The notes: a model not told the origin generated them from the letters alone. A stretch of DNA of 64,000 nucleotides from Microbacterium ureisolvens (GCF_019511645.1 NZ_JAEUAX010000004.1:303938-367937), one strand, 5' to 3'; positions 1-8,810 are shown, numbered from the stretch's first letter. A program made the numbers and translations.

Positions 1-1100
1 TCGCTGGTGTCGTGGTCGTCCCGAGCGGCGAGGAGCGGACGCAGGCCGGCGAAGGTCGCGAGCACGTCGCTGCGAGCCAGGGGCTCCTCCAGCACGGTGT
101 TGACCGTGCCGAGGAGCACGTCGATCTCGGCCTCGGTCGCGTGCGCCACGTCGGGGATCGGGCCGTCGGCGGGCACGTCGGTGAGGCCGATGTAGGTGCG
201 GCCGTGCTGCGCGGGGAGCGTGAAGACGAACCGGCTCGAAGAGCCGGGGACCGGCACGGTCAGCGACACGTCCGATCCGCCGAGGCGTGCGGTCGACACC
301 ACGAGGTGGGTGCCGCGGCTCGGCCGCAGCCGCACGTCGTGGTCCAGCTCCCCCGCCCACACCCCCGTCGCACTCACGACGGCGCGCGCGTGCACGTTCA
401 GCGTCGCGCCCGTCACGAGGTCGCGCAGGGTCGCCTCGCGTCCGGAGACCGCGGCGGCTTCGACACGGGTGAGAACGGATGCCCCGTACCCGGCGGCCGT
501 CCGTGCGACAGCGACGACGAGACGGGCGTCGTCGATGAGCTGCCCGTCCCACCCGCGCACGCCGCCGCGAAGTCCATCGGCGCGAACGGCCGGAGCGAGG
601 GCGAGCGTCGCGGCGGAGCCGATGACACCGGGCGCCCGCAGCAGCGTTCCCGGCGTTCCGACCGCGCGGCGCAGGCCGTCGCCGAGCTCGTACCCCATGC
701 CGACGAACGCTGCGCGCGCGACGTGGCCGGGCTCGTGAAGAGGCACCACCTGCGCGAGCGCGCGCGTGAGGTGGGGCGCCGTGCGGGTGAGGAGGATGTG
801 GCGCTCTGTCGCGCTCTCGTGCGCGATCCCCACCTGCCCCGACGCGAGGTAGCGCAGGCCGCCGTGCACGAGCTTGGAGCTGAAACGGCTGGTGCCGTGC
901 GCGAGGTCGTGCCGCTCGACGAGAACCGTGCGCAGACCCCGGCTCGCAGCATCCAACGCGATCCCCGCGCCGGTGATGCCGCCGCCGATGACGAGCACGT
1001 CGATCTCGCGCTCGTCGGCGAGGGCGTCCAGCTCGCGCGCGCGTCGCGCGGCCGACAGGGCCGACGGGCGGGGTGTGCGCCCCACGATCCGCGTCTTCAT
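1..1100 (-). CDS. glpD: FAD-dependent glycerol-3-phosphate dehydrogenase (partial, 3' end outside window)
   Basis: Oxidises sn-glycerol-3-phosphate to dihydroxyacetone phosphate at the membrane, passing electrons to quinone (known for the family). The visible 366 residues begin MKTRIVGRTP. They carry a dinucleotide-binding VIGGGITGAG at about residues 38-47, followed by the GlpD hallmark FSSKLVHGGLRYL. The C-terminal part lies beyond base 1. The ATG overlaps the tetR stop (ATGA), so the two are co-transcribed leftward. The tetR-glpD arrangement next to an AGPS-like flavoprotein and a DAG kinase resembles M. tuberculosis Rv2249c-Rv2252 (from memory). It may supply DHAP for lipid synthesis rather than only for glycerol catabolism, which is inference. 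Confidence 0.9.
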   Translation of the reverse strand, partial: MKTRIVGRTPRPSALSAARRARELDALADEREIDVLVIGGGITGAGIALDAASRGLRTVLVERHDLAHGTSRFSSKLVHGGLRYLASGQVGIAHESATERHILLTRTAPHLTRALAQVVPLHEPGHVARAAFVGMGYELGDGLRRAVGTPGTLLRAPGVIGSAATLALAPAVRADGLRGGVRGWDGQLIDDARLVVAVARTAAGYGASVLTRVEAAAVSGREATLRDLVTGATLNVHARAVVSATGVWAGELDHDVRLRPSRGTHLVVSTARLGGSDVSLTVPVPGSSSRFVFTLPAQHGRTYIGLTDVPADGPIPDVAHATEAEIDVLLGTVNTVLEEPLARSDVLATFAGLRPLLAARDDHDTS

Positions 1101-1684
1101 CGCCGCCCCCCGAGGGCCGGTGCGAGGTAGCCCCGCAGCGCGTGGGTGAGCTCGGCGCGCCAGGAGGGCTCGGGAAGCCACTCGGCGACGAGCGGGGCGG
1201 ACTGCACCGCGGACTGCGCGATCAGCAGAACCATGGCTGCGAGCTGGGGCGGATCGCCCGCCCGGACGAACCCGGCACGCTGGCCCGCGGCGACGCGCCG
1301 GGCGGTCTCCGCATGGATCGCGCGCTGGCTCGTGCCCAGCCGGTCGAGGATGTACCGAGCGAACAGCTCGGGGTCGGTGTCGCGCAGCCGGTCGACGAGG
1401 GGCAGGCGACGCACGCGGTCGGCGGTCTCGACGAGCAGCGCGACGAGCTCGTCGAGGTCGGCGGAGTCCCGCGCCTCGCCGGGAAGCGCGGCGACGAGCT
1501 CCCGCGTGATGAGGGCGGCGAACACCGCCTGCGCATCGGGCCAGTAGCGGTAGAGGGTCTGGCGGGCGATGCCGCACCGACGCGCGATGTCGGACGCGGT
1601 CGTCCGGCGGATGCCGTGCGCCAGCACTTCGGCGAGCGCGGCGTCGAGGATCGCGGTCTCGGTGTCGGGCACTCCATCGGCCAT
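1097..1684 (-). CDS. TetR-family transcriptional regulator
   Basis: A 195-residue repressor-type protein. Residues about 10-55 form the TetR N-terminal helix-turn-helix (TASDIARRCGIARQTLYRYW), and the rest is the helical ligand-binding domain. It is divergent from the flavoprotein/DAG-kinase pair and is followed by glpD with an ATGA overlap. Only 34 bp separate its start from the flavoprotein start, and that gap holds a TGACA-N13-TGTCA palindrome. The regulator therefore probably controls both itself and the divergent pair. The ligand is unknown; a lipid or acyl intermediate would fit the neighbours. Confidence 0.88.
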   Translation of the reverse strand: MADGVPDTETAILDAALAEVLAHGIRRTTASDIARRCGIARQTLYRYWPDAQAVFAALITRELVAALPGEARDSADLDELVALLVETADRVRRLPLVDRLRDTDPELFARYILDRLGTSQRAIHAETARRVAAGQRAGFVRAGDPPQLAAMVLLIAQSAVQSAPLVAEWLPEPSWRAELTHALRGYLAPALGGRR

Positions 1685-1685
1685 G

Positions 1686-1708
1686 TGACAACCATACAGA
1701 ATGTGTCA
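1686..1708. promoter_or_regulatory. Candidate TetR operator between divergent genes
   Basis: TGACA and TGTCA form an inverted repeat separated by 13 bases. It fills most of the 34-bp gap between the tetR start (1684) and the flavoprotein start (1719). Size and placement fit a TetR-family operator that blocks both promoters. Binding is inferred. Confidence 0.5.
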
Positions 1709-1718
1709 TACTGTCGCC

Positions 1719-3392
1719 ATGGCTGCGACGGCGCACACCGACTCCCCCGGCGACCCCGCGAACCCGGCGCGTGCCCTCGCGATCCCGACGCCCCGACCGC
1801 GCGGCGACTGGGATGCGTGGGGGTCCGAGCCCGCCCGCCTGCCCGCCGGCGCGAAGGCGATCGTCGCGACGCTGCTGCCGGGCAAAGCCCACCCCGTGCC
1901 ACACCGCGCCGCACCCGTCCTCACGCCGTCGCTGCTGCCCGACGACGACCTCGCCGCCCTCGCCGCAGTGGTCGGCGCCGATGCGGCGACCCGCGACGAT
2001 GCGGTGCGCATGCTGCACCTCGGCGGCAAGAGCACGCCCGACCTGCTCCGGCGGCGCCTCGACGAGCCGCAGACGGCACCGGACGCGGTGGTCTCCCCCA
2101 GCGCCCACGACGAGGTCGCACAGGCGCTGCGCGTATGCGCCGATCGGGGCATCGCGGTCGTGCCGTTCGGAGGCGGCACCTCTGTCGTGGGCGGCGTCGA
2201 CCCGGTGCGCGGCGCGCACCGGGCGGTGGTCGCGCTCGATCTCAGCCGCACGGCGGCCCTCCTCGCCCTCGACGAGGTGTCCCTTCTCGCGACGTTCGGC
2301 GCCGGCACCACCGGTCCGCAGGCGGAGGAGCTCCTCGGCGCCCGAGGGTTCACCCTCGGCCACTTTCCGCAGAGCTTCCTGTACGCATCGATCGGCGGGT
2401 ACGCCGCGACCCGCTCGAGCGGTCAGGCCTCGCGCGGCTACGGCCGCTTCGACGACCTCGTCCACGCGCTGCGCGTCGCGACCCCCGCGGGCGACCTCGA
2501 CCTCGGACGCTCGCCCGCGAGCGCGGCCGGCCCCGACCTGCGCGAGCTCTTCCTCGGCTCCGAGGGTGCGTTCGGCGTCCTCACCGAGGTCACGGTCCGC
2601 ATCCGGCCCGTGCCCGCGGCCACGGCGTACCGCGCGTGGTCGTTCCCGGACTTCGCCGCGGGAGCAGCGGCGGTGCGCGACGCCACGCAGCGCGGCATCC
2701 GTCCCACCGTCCTGCGGCTGAGCGACGAGACCGAGACGCGCGTGAACGCCGCGATGGGCGGACATCTCACCCGGATGCGCGGAAGCCTGGCCGTCGCGAC
2801 GTTCGAAGGGGCGACCGCCGCCGAGGCCGAGGCCACACGCGATGCGCTCGACGCGGTCTTCCGAGCGCACGGCGCGACCTCGCGCGGGGAGGATCCGGCG
2901 CGATCGTGGGAGCGCGGCCGGTTCGCCTCTCCGGCGCTGCGCGACACCCTCATGGACGTCGGCGTCCTCGCCGAGACCCTGGAGACCGCGACGACGTGGG
3001 CGAACCTGCCCGCGCTCAAGGGCGCCGTCGCCGCCGCCCTGACCGAGAGCCTCGCCGCCTCCGGCACGAAGCCGATCGTGCTGTGCCACATCTCGCACGT
3101 GTACCCCGCGGGCGCATCGCTCTACTTCACCGTCGTCGCGGCCCTCACCGACGATCCTGAGACCCAGTGGATGAGGGCGAAGGATGCCGCGTCCCGCGCG
3201 ATCGTCGACGCCCACGGAACCATCACCCACCATCACGCCGTGGGGCGGGATCATCGGCCGTATCTCGAGGCGGAGATCGGCCCGCTCGGCGTCGAGGTGC
3301 TGCGCGCGGTGAAGAGCGTGCTCGATCCCCGGGGCATCATGAATCCCGGCGCACTGGTCGCCCCCGTTGGGGACGCTGCGGCGCGCGCATGA
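1719..3392 (+). CDS. FAD-binding oxidase, alkyldihydroxyacetonephosphate-synthase-like
   Basis: A 557-residue flavoprotein of the VAO/PCMH fold. The FAD-binding segment PFGGGTSVVGG lies at about residues 149-159. The stretch GHFPQSFLYASIGGYAATR matches the AGPS family pattern. A histidine triplet (H504-H506, in THHHAVG) corresponds to the AGPS active-site histidines, and the C terminus ends in the usual DPRGIMNPGAL. AGPS swaps the acyl chain of acyl-DHAP for a fatty alcohol, the first ether-bond step. Some family members are instead D-lactate or glycolate dehydrogenase-like, so the reaction is not proven. Start 1719 is preferred over 1701 because 1701 lies inside the operator palindrome. It overlaps the downstream kinase by 4 bases. 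Confidence 0.8.
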   Translation: MAATAHTDSPGDPANPARALAIPTPRPRGDWDAWGSEPARLPAGAKAIVATLLPGKAHPVPHRAAPVLTPSLLPDDDLAALAAVVGADAATRDDAVRMLHLGGKSTPDLLRRRLDEPQTAPDAVVSPSAHDEVAQALRVCADRGIAVVPFGGGTSVVGGVDPVRGAHRAVVALDLSRTAALLALDEVSLLATFGAGTTGPQAEELLGARGFTLGHFPQSFLYASIGGYAATRSSGQASRGYGRFDDLVHALRVATPAGDLDLGRSPASAAGPDLRELFLGSEGAFGVLTEVTVRIRPVPAATAYRAWSFPDFAAGAAAVRDATQRGIRPTVLRLSDETETRVNAAMGGHLTRMRGSLAVATFEGATAAEAEATRDALDAVFRAHGATSRGEDPARSWERGRFASPALRDTLMDVGVLAETLETATTWANLPALKGAVAAALTESLAASGTKPIVLCHISHVYPAGASLYFTVVAALTDDPETQWMRAKDAASRAIVDAHGTITHHHAVGRDHRPYLEAEIGPLGVEVLRAVKSVLDPRGIMNPGALVAPVGDAAARA

Positions 3393-4294
3393 AGGTCGCG
3401 CTGCTCGTCAACCCCGCGGCCCGCGGGGGCGCGCACACCGGCGCCGCCACGAAGGCCGCGGACCGCCTCCGCGCGCAGGGCGTGCAGACGTCGATGCTGA
3501 GCGGCGGCAGCGCGGCCGAGTCGTCCGCGCTGCTGCGAGCCGCGATCGAGGTCGGCGTCGACGCCGTCGTCGTCGCGGGCGGCGACGGCACCGTGAACCT
3601 CGCGATCCAGGAGGTCGCGTGCACCGGCACCCCGCTCGGCATCGTGCCGTCCGGCACCGGCAACGACTTCGCGGCGACGCTCGGCCTGCGAGAGCTCGAC
3701 GTCCCTGCGGCGGCCGACGCGATCGCCGCAGGCGCCACCCGGGCGATCGACCTCGCGCGCGTCACCCGCGAGGACGGATCGACGCGGTATTACGGATCCG
3801 TGCTCGCCAGCGGGTTCGACTCGAAGGTCAACGACCGCGCCAACGCGATGCGGTGGCCGCGCGGCGGCTCACGATACAACATCGCGATCCTCGTCGAGTT
3901 CCTGACGCTCGCCGGCATCCCGTATGACGTGGAGCTCGAACTCGCCGACGGCACGCGCGAAGAGGTGCGCGGCGATCTGGTGATGGCCACCGTGGGCAAC
4001 GGGCGCACCTACGGCGGCGGCATCCCGATCTGTCCCGATGCCGACCCCGCTGACGGACTGCTCGACCTCGTGCTCGTGCGCCCGGCGGGGCGTGTGCGTC
4101 TCCTGCGCCTGCTCCCCCGGGTGTACCAGGGTACGCACGCCGGTGCGCCGGAGGTCTCGATGCGACGGGTGCGCTCGGTTCGGCTGGCGTCACCGGCCGT
4201 GACGGCCTATGCGGACGGCGACCCGATCGGCGCGCTGCCGCTGGCCGTCGATGTGGTGCCCGGGGCCCTCACGATCTTCACGCCCGCCGGCTGA
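3389..4294 (+). CDS. Diacylglycerol/lipid kinase (DAGK catalytic domain)
   Basis: A 301-residue soluble lipid kinase of the DgkB/YegS/LCB5 superfamily. Visible motifs are NPAARGG at the N terminus, the nucleotide-binding GGDGTVN, PSGTGNDFA, and YADGDPIG near the C terminus. It would phosphorylate diacylglycerol or a related lipid to feed phospholipid synthesis. The ATG overlaps the stop of the flavoprotein gene (ATGA), so the two are translationally coupled. Pairing with an AGPS-like enzyme suggests a lipid precursor as substrate, possibly an alkyl-acylglycerol; this is inference. Confidence 0.88.
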   Translation: MKVALLVNPAARGGAHTGAATKAADRLRAQGVQTSMLSGGSAAESSALLRAAIEVGVDAVVVAGGDGTVNLAIQEVACTGTPLGIVPSGTGNDFAATLGLRELDVPAAADAIAAGATRAIDLARVTREDGSTRYYGSVLASGFDSKVNDRANAMRWPRGGSRYNIAILVEFLTLAGIPYDVELELADGTREEVRGDLVMATVGNGRTYGGGIPICPDADPADGLLDLVLVRPAGRVRLLRLLPRVYQGTHAGAPEVSMRRVRSVRLASPAVTAYADGDPIGALPLAVDVVPGALTIFTPAG

Positions 4295-4311
4295 CGCGGA
4301 GCGCAGCGGCA

Positions 4312-4554
4312 TCAGTGAGCCGCCTGGACCGCCCTCAGCTTGGCGAGCACCTGGTCGCGCAGCTCTTCGGGCGCGCTCTCCTTGCAGGCCCGGGCCAGCA
4401 CCTCGGTCAGCGTGGTCGCGACAAGCGCCTCGTCGCGGCAGCCCTCGCAGTTCGCCAGGTGCTCGGCGATGTCGCTCTGCTCGGTCTTGCAGACCTCGTG
4501 GCGCAGGTACTCCTCCAGGTCGCGCCGGGCCTTCTCACAGCCGCAGTCGGTCAT
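4312..4554 (-). CDS. rsrA: Zinc-containing anti-sigma factor, RsrA/RshA type
   Basis: An 80-residue ZAS anti-sigma factor. The diagnostic H32-x3-C36-x2-C39 (HLANCEGC) is present, with further cysteines at 4, 6 and 22 that can complete the zinc site and the redox disulfide. In the family, oxidation forms a disulfide, expels zinc and releases SigR/SigH, which then induces mycothiol and thioredoxin genes. The start codon overlaps the sigma-factor stop, so the pair is stoichiometrically coupled. Cytoplasmic. Confidence 0.93.
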   Translation of the reverse strand: MTDCGCEKARRDLEEYLRHEVCKTEQSDIAEHLANCEGCRDEALVATTLTEVLARACKESAPEELRDQVLAKLRAVQAAH

Positions 4555-5168
4555 TTCGTGCTCCTTGTGGCGGCGGGGGTGATGCCGCGCTCTTTCGCGT
4601 AATCGGCCAGCAGCTCACGCAGCATCCGCCTGCCACGGTGCAGACGGCTCATGACCGTGCCGATGGGGGTCTTCATGATGTCGGCGATCTCCTGGTAGGC
4701 GAAGCCCTCGACGTCGGCGAGGTACACCGCCAGCCGGAAGTCCTCCGGGATGGACTGCAGCGCGTCCTTCACGACCGAGGCGGGCATGTGGTCGATCGCC
4801 TCGGCCTCCGCCGAGCGCGTGCTCGTCGCGGTTGTCGACTCGGCACCGCCGAGCTGCCAGTCCTCGAGGTCGTCGATCGTGCCCTGGTACGGCTCGCGCT
4901 GCTTCTTGCGGTAGGTGTTGATGTAGGTGTTCGTCAGGATGCGGTACAGCCACGCCTTGAGGTTCGTGCCCTGCGTGAAGGTCTTCCACGAGGCGAACGC
5001 CTTGACGAAGGTCTCCTGCACGAGGTCCGCCGCGTCGGCGGGGTTGCGGGTCATCCGCATGGCCGCGGCGTACAGCTGATCCATGAAGGGCAGCGCCTGC
5101 TCTTCGAACTGCGCGCGGGGATCCTGGTCCTGGTCCGCCACGGCAGCCTTGTCGGTCGAGTCGCTCAT
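4551..5168 (-). CDS. sigR: ECF RNA polymerase sigma factor, SigR/SigH type
   Basis: A 205-residue group-4 sigma factor. Region 2 spans about residues 25-95 ([17 protein letters not shown], then the TYINTYRKK segment). Region 4 spans about 145-195 ([26 protein letters not shown]). The Met at 5168 is chosen because family members start just before region 2; the frame stays open upstream to 5273 but that part looks non-coding. It is followed by the ZAS anti-sigma with a 4-base overlap. It directs the disulfide-stress regulon in actinobacteria. I did not find a clear SigR promoter (GGAAT-N18-GTT) upstream. Confidence 0.93.
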   Translation of the reverse strand: MSDSTDKAAVADQDQDPRAQFEEQALPFMDQLYAAAMRMTRNPADAADLVQETFVKAFASWKTFTQGTNLKAWLYRILTNTYINTYRKKQREPYQGTIDDLEDWQLGGAESTTATSTRSAEAEAIDHMPASVVKDALQSIPEDFRLAVYLADVEGFAYQEIADIMKTPIGTVMSRLHRGRRMLRELLADYAKERGITPAATRSTK

Positions 5169-5314
5169 CACGCGCAAGTCTACGGGGGGCCCTTGCCGGG
5201 CACCTGGGACGTGCGCGTCACGCCCGGCGAGGAGGGGCGCCTCGTGATCGAGACGCACGAGAGTGGCGAACATCCGGCTCCGCTCAGGTAGGTTGCTCCC
5301 GGCTGGTCCCCACC

Positions 5315-5335
5315 GGGTTCAGTAGGGTAGAACCC
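5315..5335 (+). promoter_or_regulatory. Inverted repeat bracketing a -10-like box before aroA
   Basis: GGGTTC-N9-GAACCC ends one base before the aroA start codon and encloses TAGGGT, a plausible -10 hexamer eight bases upstream of the ATG. It could be a short-leader promoter with a symmetric protein site, or an RNA hairpin that masks initiation. No good -35 was seen. Confidence 0.3.
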
Positions 5336-5336
5336 G

Positions 5337-6710
5337 ATGACAGCCGACGCGTATTCCCCGCCCTCCGCGCCGATGGGGCGCGGCCACTGGCCCGCGCCCG
5401 TCGCGGACGGCGCATTGCACGCCACGGTGACCGTTCCCGGCTCGAAATCGCTGACCAATCGCGAGCTGATCCTCGCCGCGCTCGCCGACGGACCGAGCCG
5501 TCTGATCTCGCCGCTGCACTCGGATGACTCCGCGCGGATGATCGACGCGCTGCGCTCGCTGGGCGTCGGCGTCGAGCTCGTCGGGGGCACCGGCATCTAT
5601 GGGGACGACATCGAGGTGACTCCGGTGTGGCCGCTGCGCGGCGACACGGTGGTGGACTGCGGTCAGGCCGGCACGGTCATGCGCTTCGTCGCCGGCCTCG
5701 GCGGCTTCGCCCGTGGAGACGTCACCCTCACGGCGCACGAGAGCGCGCTGCATCGCCCGATGGGCGCCATGATCACCGCGCTGCGCGACGTCGGCGTCGA
5801 CATCGACGACGGCGGCCACTGGGCCCTCCCCTTCATCGTCCGCGGTCACGGCCACGTCCGCGGCGGCGAAGTGACGATCGACGCCAGCGCGTCGAGCCAG
5901 TTCGTCTCCGGCCTGCTGCTCGCGGCGCCCCGCTTCGACGTCGGCCTGCAGCTGCGCCACTCCGGCGAGCGCCTGCCGAGCATCCCCCACATCGACATGA
6001 CCGTCGAAGCTCTCGGACACCGCGGCGTGCACGTCGAGCGTCCGGGTGTCGGCGAGTGGATCGTGCCGGCCGGCCCGGTCCGCGGCAAGGACGTCGCGAT
6101 CGAGCCCGACCTCTCGAACGCGGCGCCCTTCCTCGCGGCGGCGATGGTCGCGGGCGGCTCCGTCTCGGTCACCGGCTGGCCCGCGCACTCCACCCAGCCC
6201 GGCGCGATGCTCACGGAGATCCTCTCCCTCATGGGCGCCCGCGTGGTGCGCCGCGGCGGCGCGCTGACCGTCACCGCCGGCTCGGCCATTCAGGGCGTCG
6301 ATCTCGACCTGTCGGCCGCCGGCGAGTTGACCCCCACGATCTTCGCACTCACGGCCTTCGCCGACTCCCCGTCCACGCTGCACGGCATCGGACACATCCG
6401 CGGTCACGAGACCGACCGCATCGCAGCCCTCGTCGCGGAGCTGCGCAGCCTCGGCGGTGAGGCCGAGGAGCTGCCCGACGGCATCCGCATCGTGCCCCGC
6501 CCGCTCCGCGGCGGGACCTGGCACGCGTACCATGACCACCGCATGGCGACCACGGGCGCGCTCATCGGCCTGGCCGTGCCCGGCGTCGAGGTCGACGACA
6601 TCGGCACGACCGCCAAGACGATGCCCGAGTTCCCGCAGATCTGGCAGCGGATGCTCGACGGCGAGCACGCCGACGGCGGGTTCCCCGAGGAGACGATGCG
6701 CGCCTCGTGA
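5337..6710 (+). CDS. aroA: 3-phosphoshikimate 1-carboxyvinyltransferase (EPSP synthase)
   Basis: The sixth step of the shikimate pathway, joining PEP and shikimate-3-phosphate in the cytoplasm. The protein is 457 residues, close to family length. Visible motifs include GSKSLTNRELILAALA near the N terminus, CGQAGTVMRFVAG (the PEP-binding loop), DASASSQFVSGLLLA and YHDHRMATTGAL near the C terminus. The loop differs from the E. coli NAGTAMRP pattern: Q, V and F replace N, A and P. It is divergent from sigR and followed 83 bp later by rsgA, a pairing conserved near sigR/sigH in actinobacteria. Confidence 0.96.
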   Translation: MTADAYSPPSAPMGRGHWPAPVADGALHATVTVPGSKSLTNRELILAALADGPSRLISPLHSDDSARMIDALRSLGVGVELVGGTGIYGDDIEVTPVWPLRGDTVVDCGQAGTVMRFVAGLGGFARGDVTLTAHESALHRPMGAMITALRDVGVDIDDGGHWALPFIVRGHGHVRGGEVTIDASASSQFVSGLLLAAPRFDVGLQLRHSGERLPSIPHIDMTVEALGHRGVHVERPGVGEWIVPAGPVRGKDVAIEPDLSNAAPFLAAAMVAGGSVSVTGWPAHSTQPGAMLTEILSLMGARVVRRGGALTVTAGSAIQGVDLDLSAAGELTPTIFALTAFADSPSTLHGIGHIRGHETDRIAALVAELRSLGGEAEELPDGIRIVPRPLRGGTWHAYHDHRMATTGALIGLAVPGVEVDDIGTTAKTMPEFPQIWQRMLDGEHADGGFPEETMRAS

Positions 6711-6793
6711 GAAGGCGCGTGCATGGGTTCGCGGAGCGATCGGGATGAGCAGCGCAGACCGACCCGGAATGACCGTATGAGCGGGACGACACC

Positions 6794-7873
6794 GTGAGCT
6801 GGCTCGACGACCTCGACGACGACGACGAACCGGAGTTCGACGAGGCTGACGTCCGGGTCCGCCCGAACCCGAAGGCGAATCGTCCTCGCACCAAGCGCCG
6901 CCCGGCGCACAGCGACGCCGAGATCGCGCGCGTGCTCGGCGTCGACCGCGGACGCTACACGGTGCTCGTGGACGAGGACCTCCCGACCGAGCGCACGGTG
7001 CTCGCCGCCCGCGCGCGGGAACTCCGCAAGACCCCGATCGTCACGGGCGACCGGGCCCGCGTGGTCGGCGACGCGTCGGGTGACGAGGGCACGCTCGCAC
7101 GCATCGTCGGCATCGAGGACCGCACCTCCTTGCTGCGCCGCAGCGCCGACGACACCGACCAGGTCGAGCGCGTCATCGTCGCCAACGCCGACCAGATGCT
7201 CGTCGTCGTCGCTGCTGCCGACCCGGAGCCGCGGCCGAGGCTCGTCGACCGCTATCTCGTCGCCGCGCTGGATGCCGGCATCCGTCCTCTCCTCGTCGTG
7301 ACGAAGACCGACCTCGCCGATCCCGCCGAGTTCCTCGCGCACTTCGACGGCCTCGACCTCGAGGTGTTCACGAGCGGGCGCGAGCAGATGCCCCTCGAGC
7401 GGATCGGCGCGGCGCTCGTCGGCCACTCGACGGTGTTCGTCGGGCACTCGGGCGTCGGCAAGTCGACGCTCGTCAACGCGCTCGTTCCCGACGCGAAACG
7501 CGCGACCGGGCACGTCAACGTCGTGACCGGACGCGGGCGGCACACGTCGAGCTCGACCGTGTCACTGCGCTACCGCGGGGAGGCGCTCGACGGCGGGGTT
7601 CGGGGCAACGGCTGGGTCATCGACACTCCCGGCGTGCGCTCGTTCGGCCTCGGCCATGTCGATCCCGCCAACATCCTGCGCGCCTTCACCGACCTCGCCC
7701 AGATCGCCGAGGACTGCCCGCGCGGCTGCACGCATCTGCCCGACGCCCCGGACTGCGCCATCGTCGAGGCTGTCGAGGCGGGCCGGCTCGGCCCGGGCGG
7801 CGCCGCCCGCCTCGACTCCCTGCAGCGTCTGCTCGAGACGTTCGCGAAGAAGGCCCAGGACTCCGCCACCTAG
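6794..7873 (+). CDS. rsgA: Ribosome small-subunit-dependent GTPase A
   Basis: A 359-residue circularly permuted GTPase involved in late 30S assembly. An OB-fold region precedes the GTPase. The motifs occur in permuted order: G4 TKTD (about residue 172), G1 GHSGVGKST (about 217), the RGRHTSSSTVSL switch, and G3 DTPG. The C-terminal zinc site is visible as CPRGCTH plus a later DC. The start is GTG at 6794. It probably forms a unit with aroA upstream and bcp, which begins 9 bases downstream. Confidence 0.95.
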   Translation: MSWLDDLDDDDEPEFDEADVRVRPNPKANRPRTKRRPAHSDAEIARVLGVDRGRYTVLVDEDLPTERTVLAARARELRKTPIVTGDRARVVGDASGDEGTLARIVGIEDRTSLLRRSADDTDQVERVIVANADQMLVVVAAADPEPRPRLVDRYLVAALDAGIRPLLVVTKTDLADPAEFLAHFDGLDLEVFTSGREQMPLERIGAALVGHSTVFVGHSGVGKSTLVNALVPDAKRATGHVNVVTGRGRHTSSSTVSLRYRGEALDGGVRGNGWVIDTPGVRSFGLGHVDPANILRAFTDLAQIAEDCPRGCTHLPDAPDCAIVEAVEAGRLGPGGAARLDSLQRLLETFAKKAQDSAT

Positions 7874-7882
7874 AGTGGGACG

Positions 7883-8353
7883 GTGACCACGACGCGCCTC
7901 GAACCCGGTTCCCTCGCCCCTGCCTTCACGCTCCCCGACCAGGACGAGCAGGCCGTGACGCTCAAGGATCTGCGGGGCGGACGGGTGATCCTGTTCTTCT
8001 ATCCGGCGGCGATGACCCCGGGCTGCACCAAGGAGGCGTGCGACTTCCGCGACAGCCTCGCCCCGCTCCAGGCGGCCGGGTACACGGTGCTCGGCATCTC
8101 TCCCGACGAGCCCGAGAAGCTCCGACGGTTCAAGGAGCGCGACGCTCTCACCTACGACCTGCTGAGCGACCCCGGCCACAAGGTGCTCGAGAAGTACGCC
8201 GCGTGGGGCGAGAAGACGAACTACGGCAAGACCTTCATGGGCGTCATCCGCTCGACCTTCGTCATCGACGAGAAGGGCCGCATCACGCACGCGCTGTACA
8301 ACGTGCGGGCGACCGGCCACGTCGCGCGCGTGCGAACGCTCCTGGGCGTCTGA
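7883..8353 (+). CDS. bcp: Thioredoxin-dependent thiol peroxidase, Bcp/PrxQ family
   Basis: A 156-residue peroxiredoxin that reduces hydroperoxides in the cytoplasm. The catalytic segment TPGCTKEACDFRD contains the peroxidatic cysteine, with a second cysteine five residues later, the PrxQ arrangement for an intramolecular disulfide. The rest (GISPDEPEKLRRFKERDALTY, STFVIDEKGRI) is typical of the family. The start is GTG, 9 bases after rsgA, suggesting the same transcript. Its location beside sigR/rsrA fits thiol-stress duty, though that does not prove SigR control. Confidence 0.94.
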   Translation: MTTTRLEPGSLAPAFTLPDQDEQAVTLKDLRGGRVILFFYPAAMTPGCTKEACDFRDSLAPLQAAGYTVLGISPDEPEKLRRFKERDALTYDLLSDPGHKVLEKYAAWGEKTNYGKTFMGVIRSTFVIDEKGRITHALYNVRATGHVARVRTLLGV

Positions 8354-8387
8354 GAGCGGTCCTGGCCCGGCGGGTCGGAGCGGGCGC

Positions 8388-8810
8388 CTAAGCCCCCGGG
8401 GCTTGTCCGCCTGCCTCCTCATCGCGCTGACGGCGCGCGGCGCGGCCGGCGTCTCGCACGGCGATGACGAGCAGCACCAGCACGACGAGAGCCGGAGCGG
8501 CGAGCGCAAGGGCCACTGCAGGAACGGCGAACGCGCCGGTGGCGGCGCCGAAGGCGACGGCGAGGATCAGCAGCTGCGTGACGATGCCGCCCGAACGGCC
8601 CCACGACTGCCCGCCCCAGATCGCGAACGCGAACGCGATCACCGCGGCGGCGCCGACGAGCGTGAGCACGGCCAGGGCGATCGCACTCTCCATCGAGCCG
8701 GTGTCGCCCGAGGCGATCGCGACGATCTCGCGGACCGTGAGCGCGGCGAGCCCGAGTCCCTCGATCCCCACCAGCACTGCGGCGATCCTTCCGGACAGAT
8801 TTGTCCGCAT
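8388..8810 (-). CDS. Small four-helix membrane protein, function unknown
   Basis: A 140-residue protein starting MRTNLSGRIAAVLVG, with about four hydrophobic segments (residues about 8-27, 41-62, 72-95 and 98-120) and a basic, Gln/Glu-rich cytoplasmic tail. No catalytic motif is visible. I chose the Met at 8810 because the frame upstream (to 8876) reads as non-coding Gly/Arg-rich sequence. A short hairpin (CGGACA-N4-TGTCCG) covers codons 2-6. It is convergent with bcp and divergent from whiB1. Possibly a general actinobacterial integral membrane protein; I do not recognise a named family. Confidence 0.7.
   Translation of the reverse strand: MRTNLSGRIAAVLVGIEGLGLAALTVREIVAIASGDTGSMESAIALAVLTLVGAAAVIAFAFAIWGGQSWGRSGGIVTQLLILAVAFGAATGAFAVPAVALALAAPALVVLVLLVIAVRDAGRAARRQRDEEAGGQAPGA

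Noticed and set aside
7..1130. Forward open frames across the first kilobase
   Set aside because: They are shadows of glpD on the minus strand, which has clear FAD-binding and GlpD motifs.
8390..8404. AAGCCCC-C-GGGGCTT as terminator
   Set aside because: One-base loop and inside the coding end of the membrane protein; may help termination but not convincing alone.
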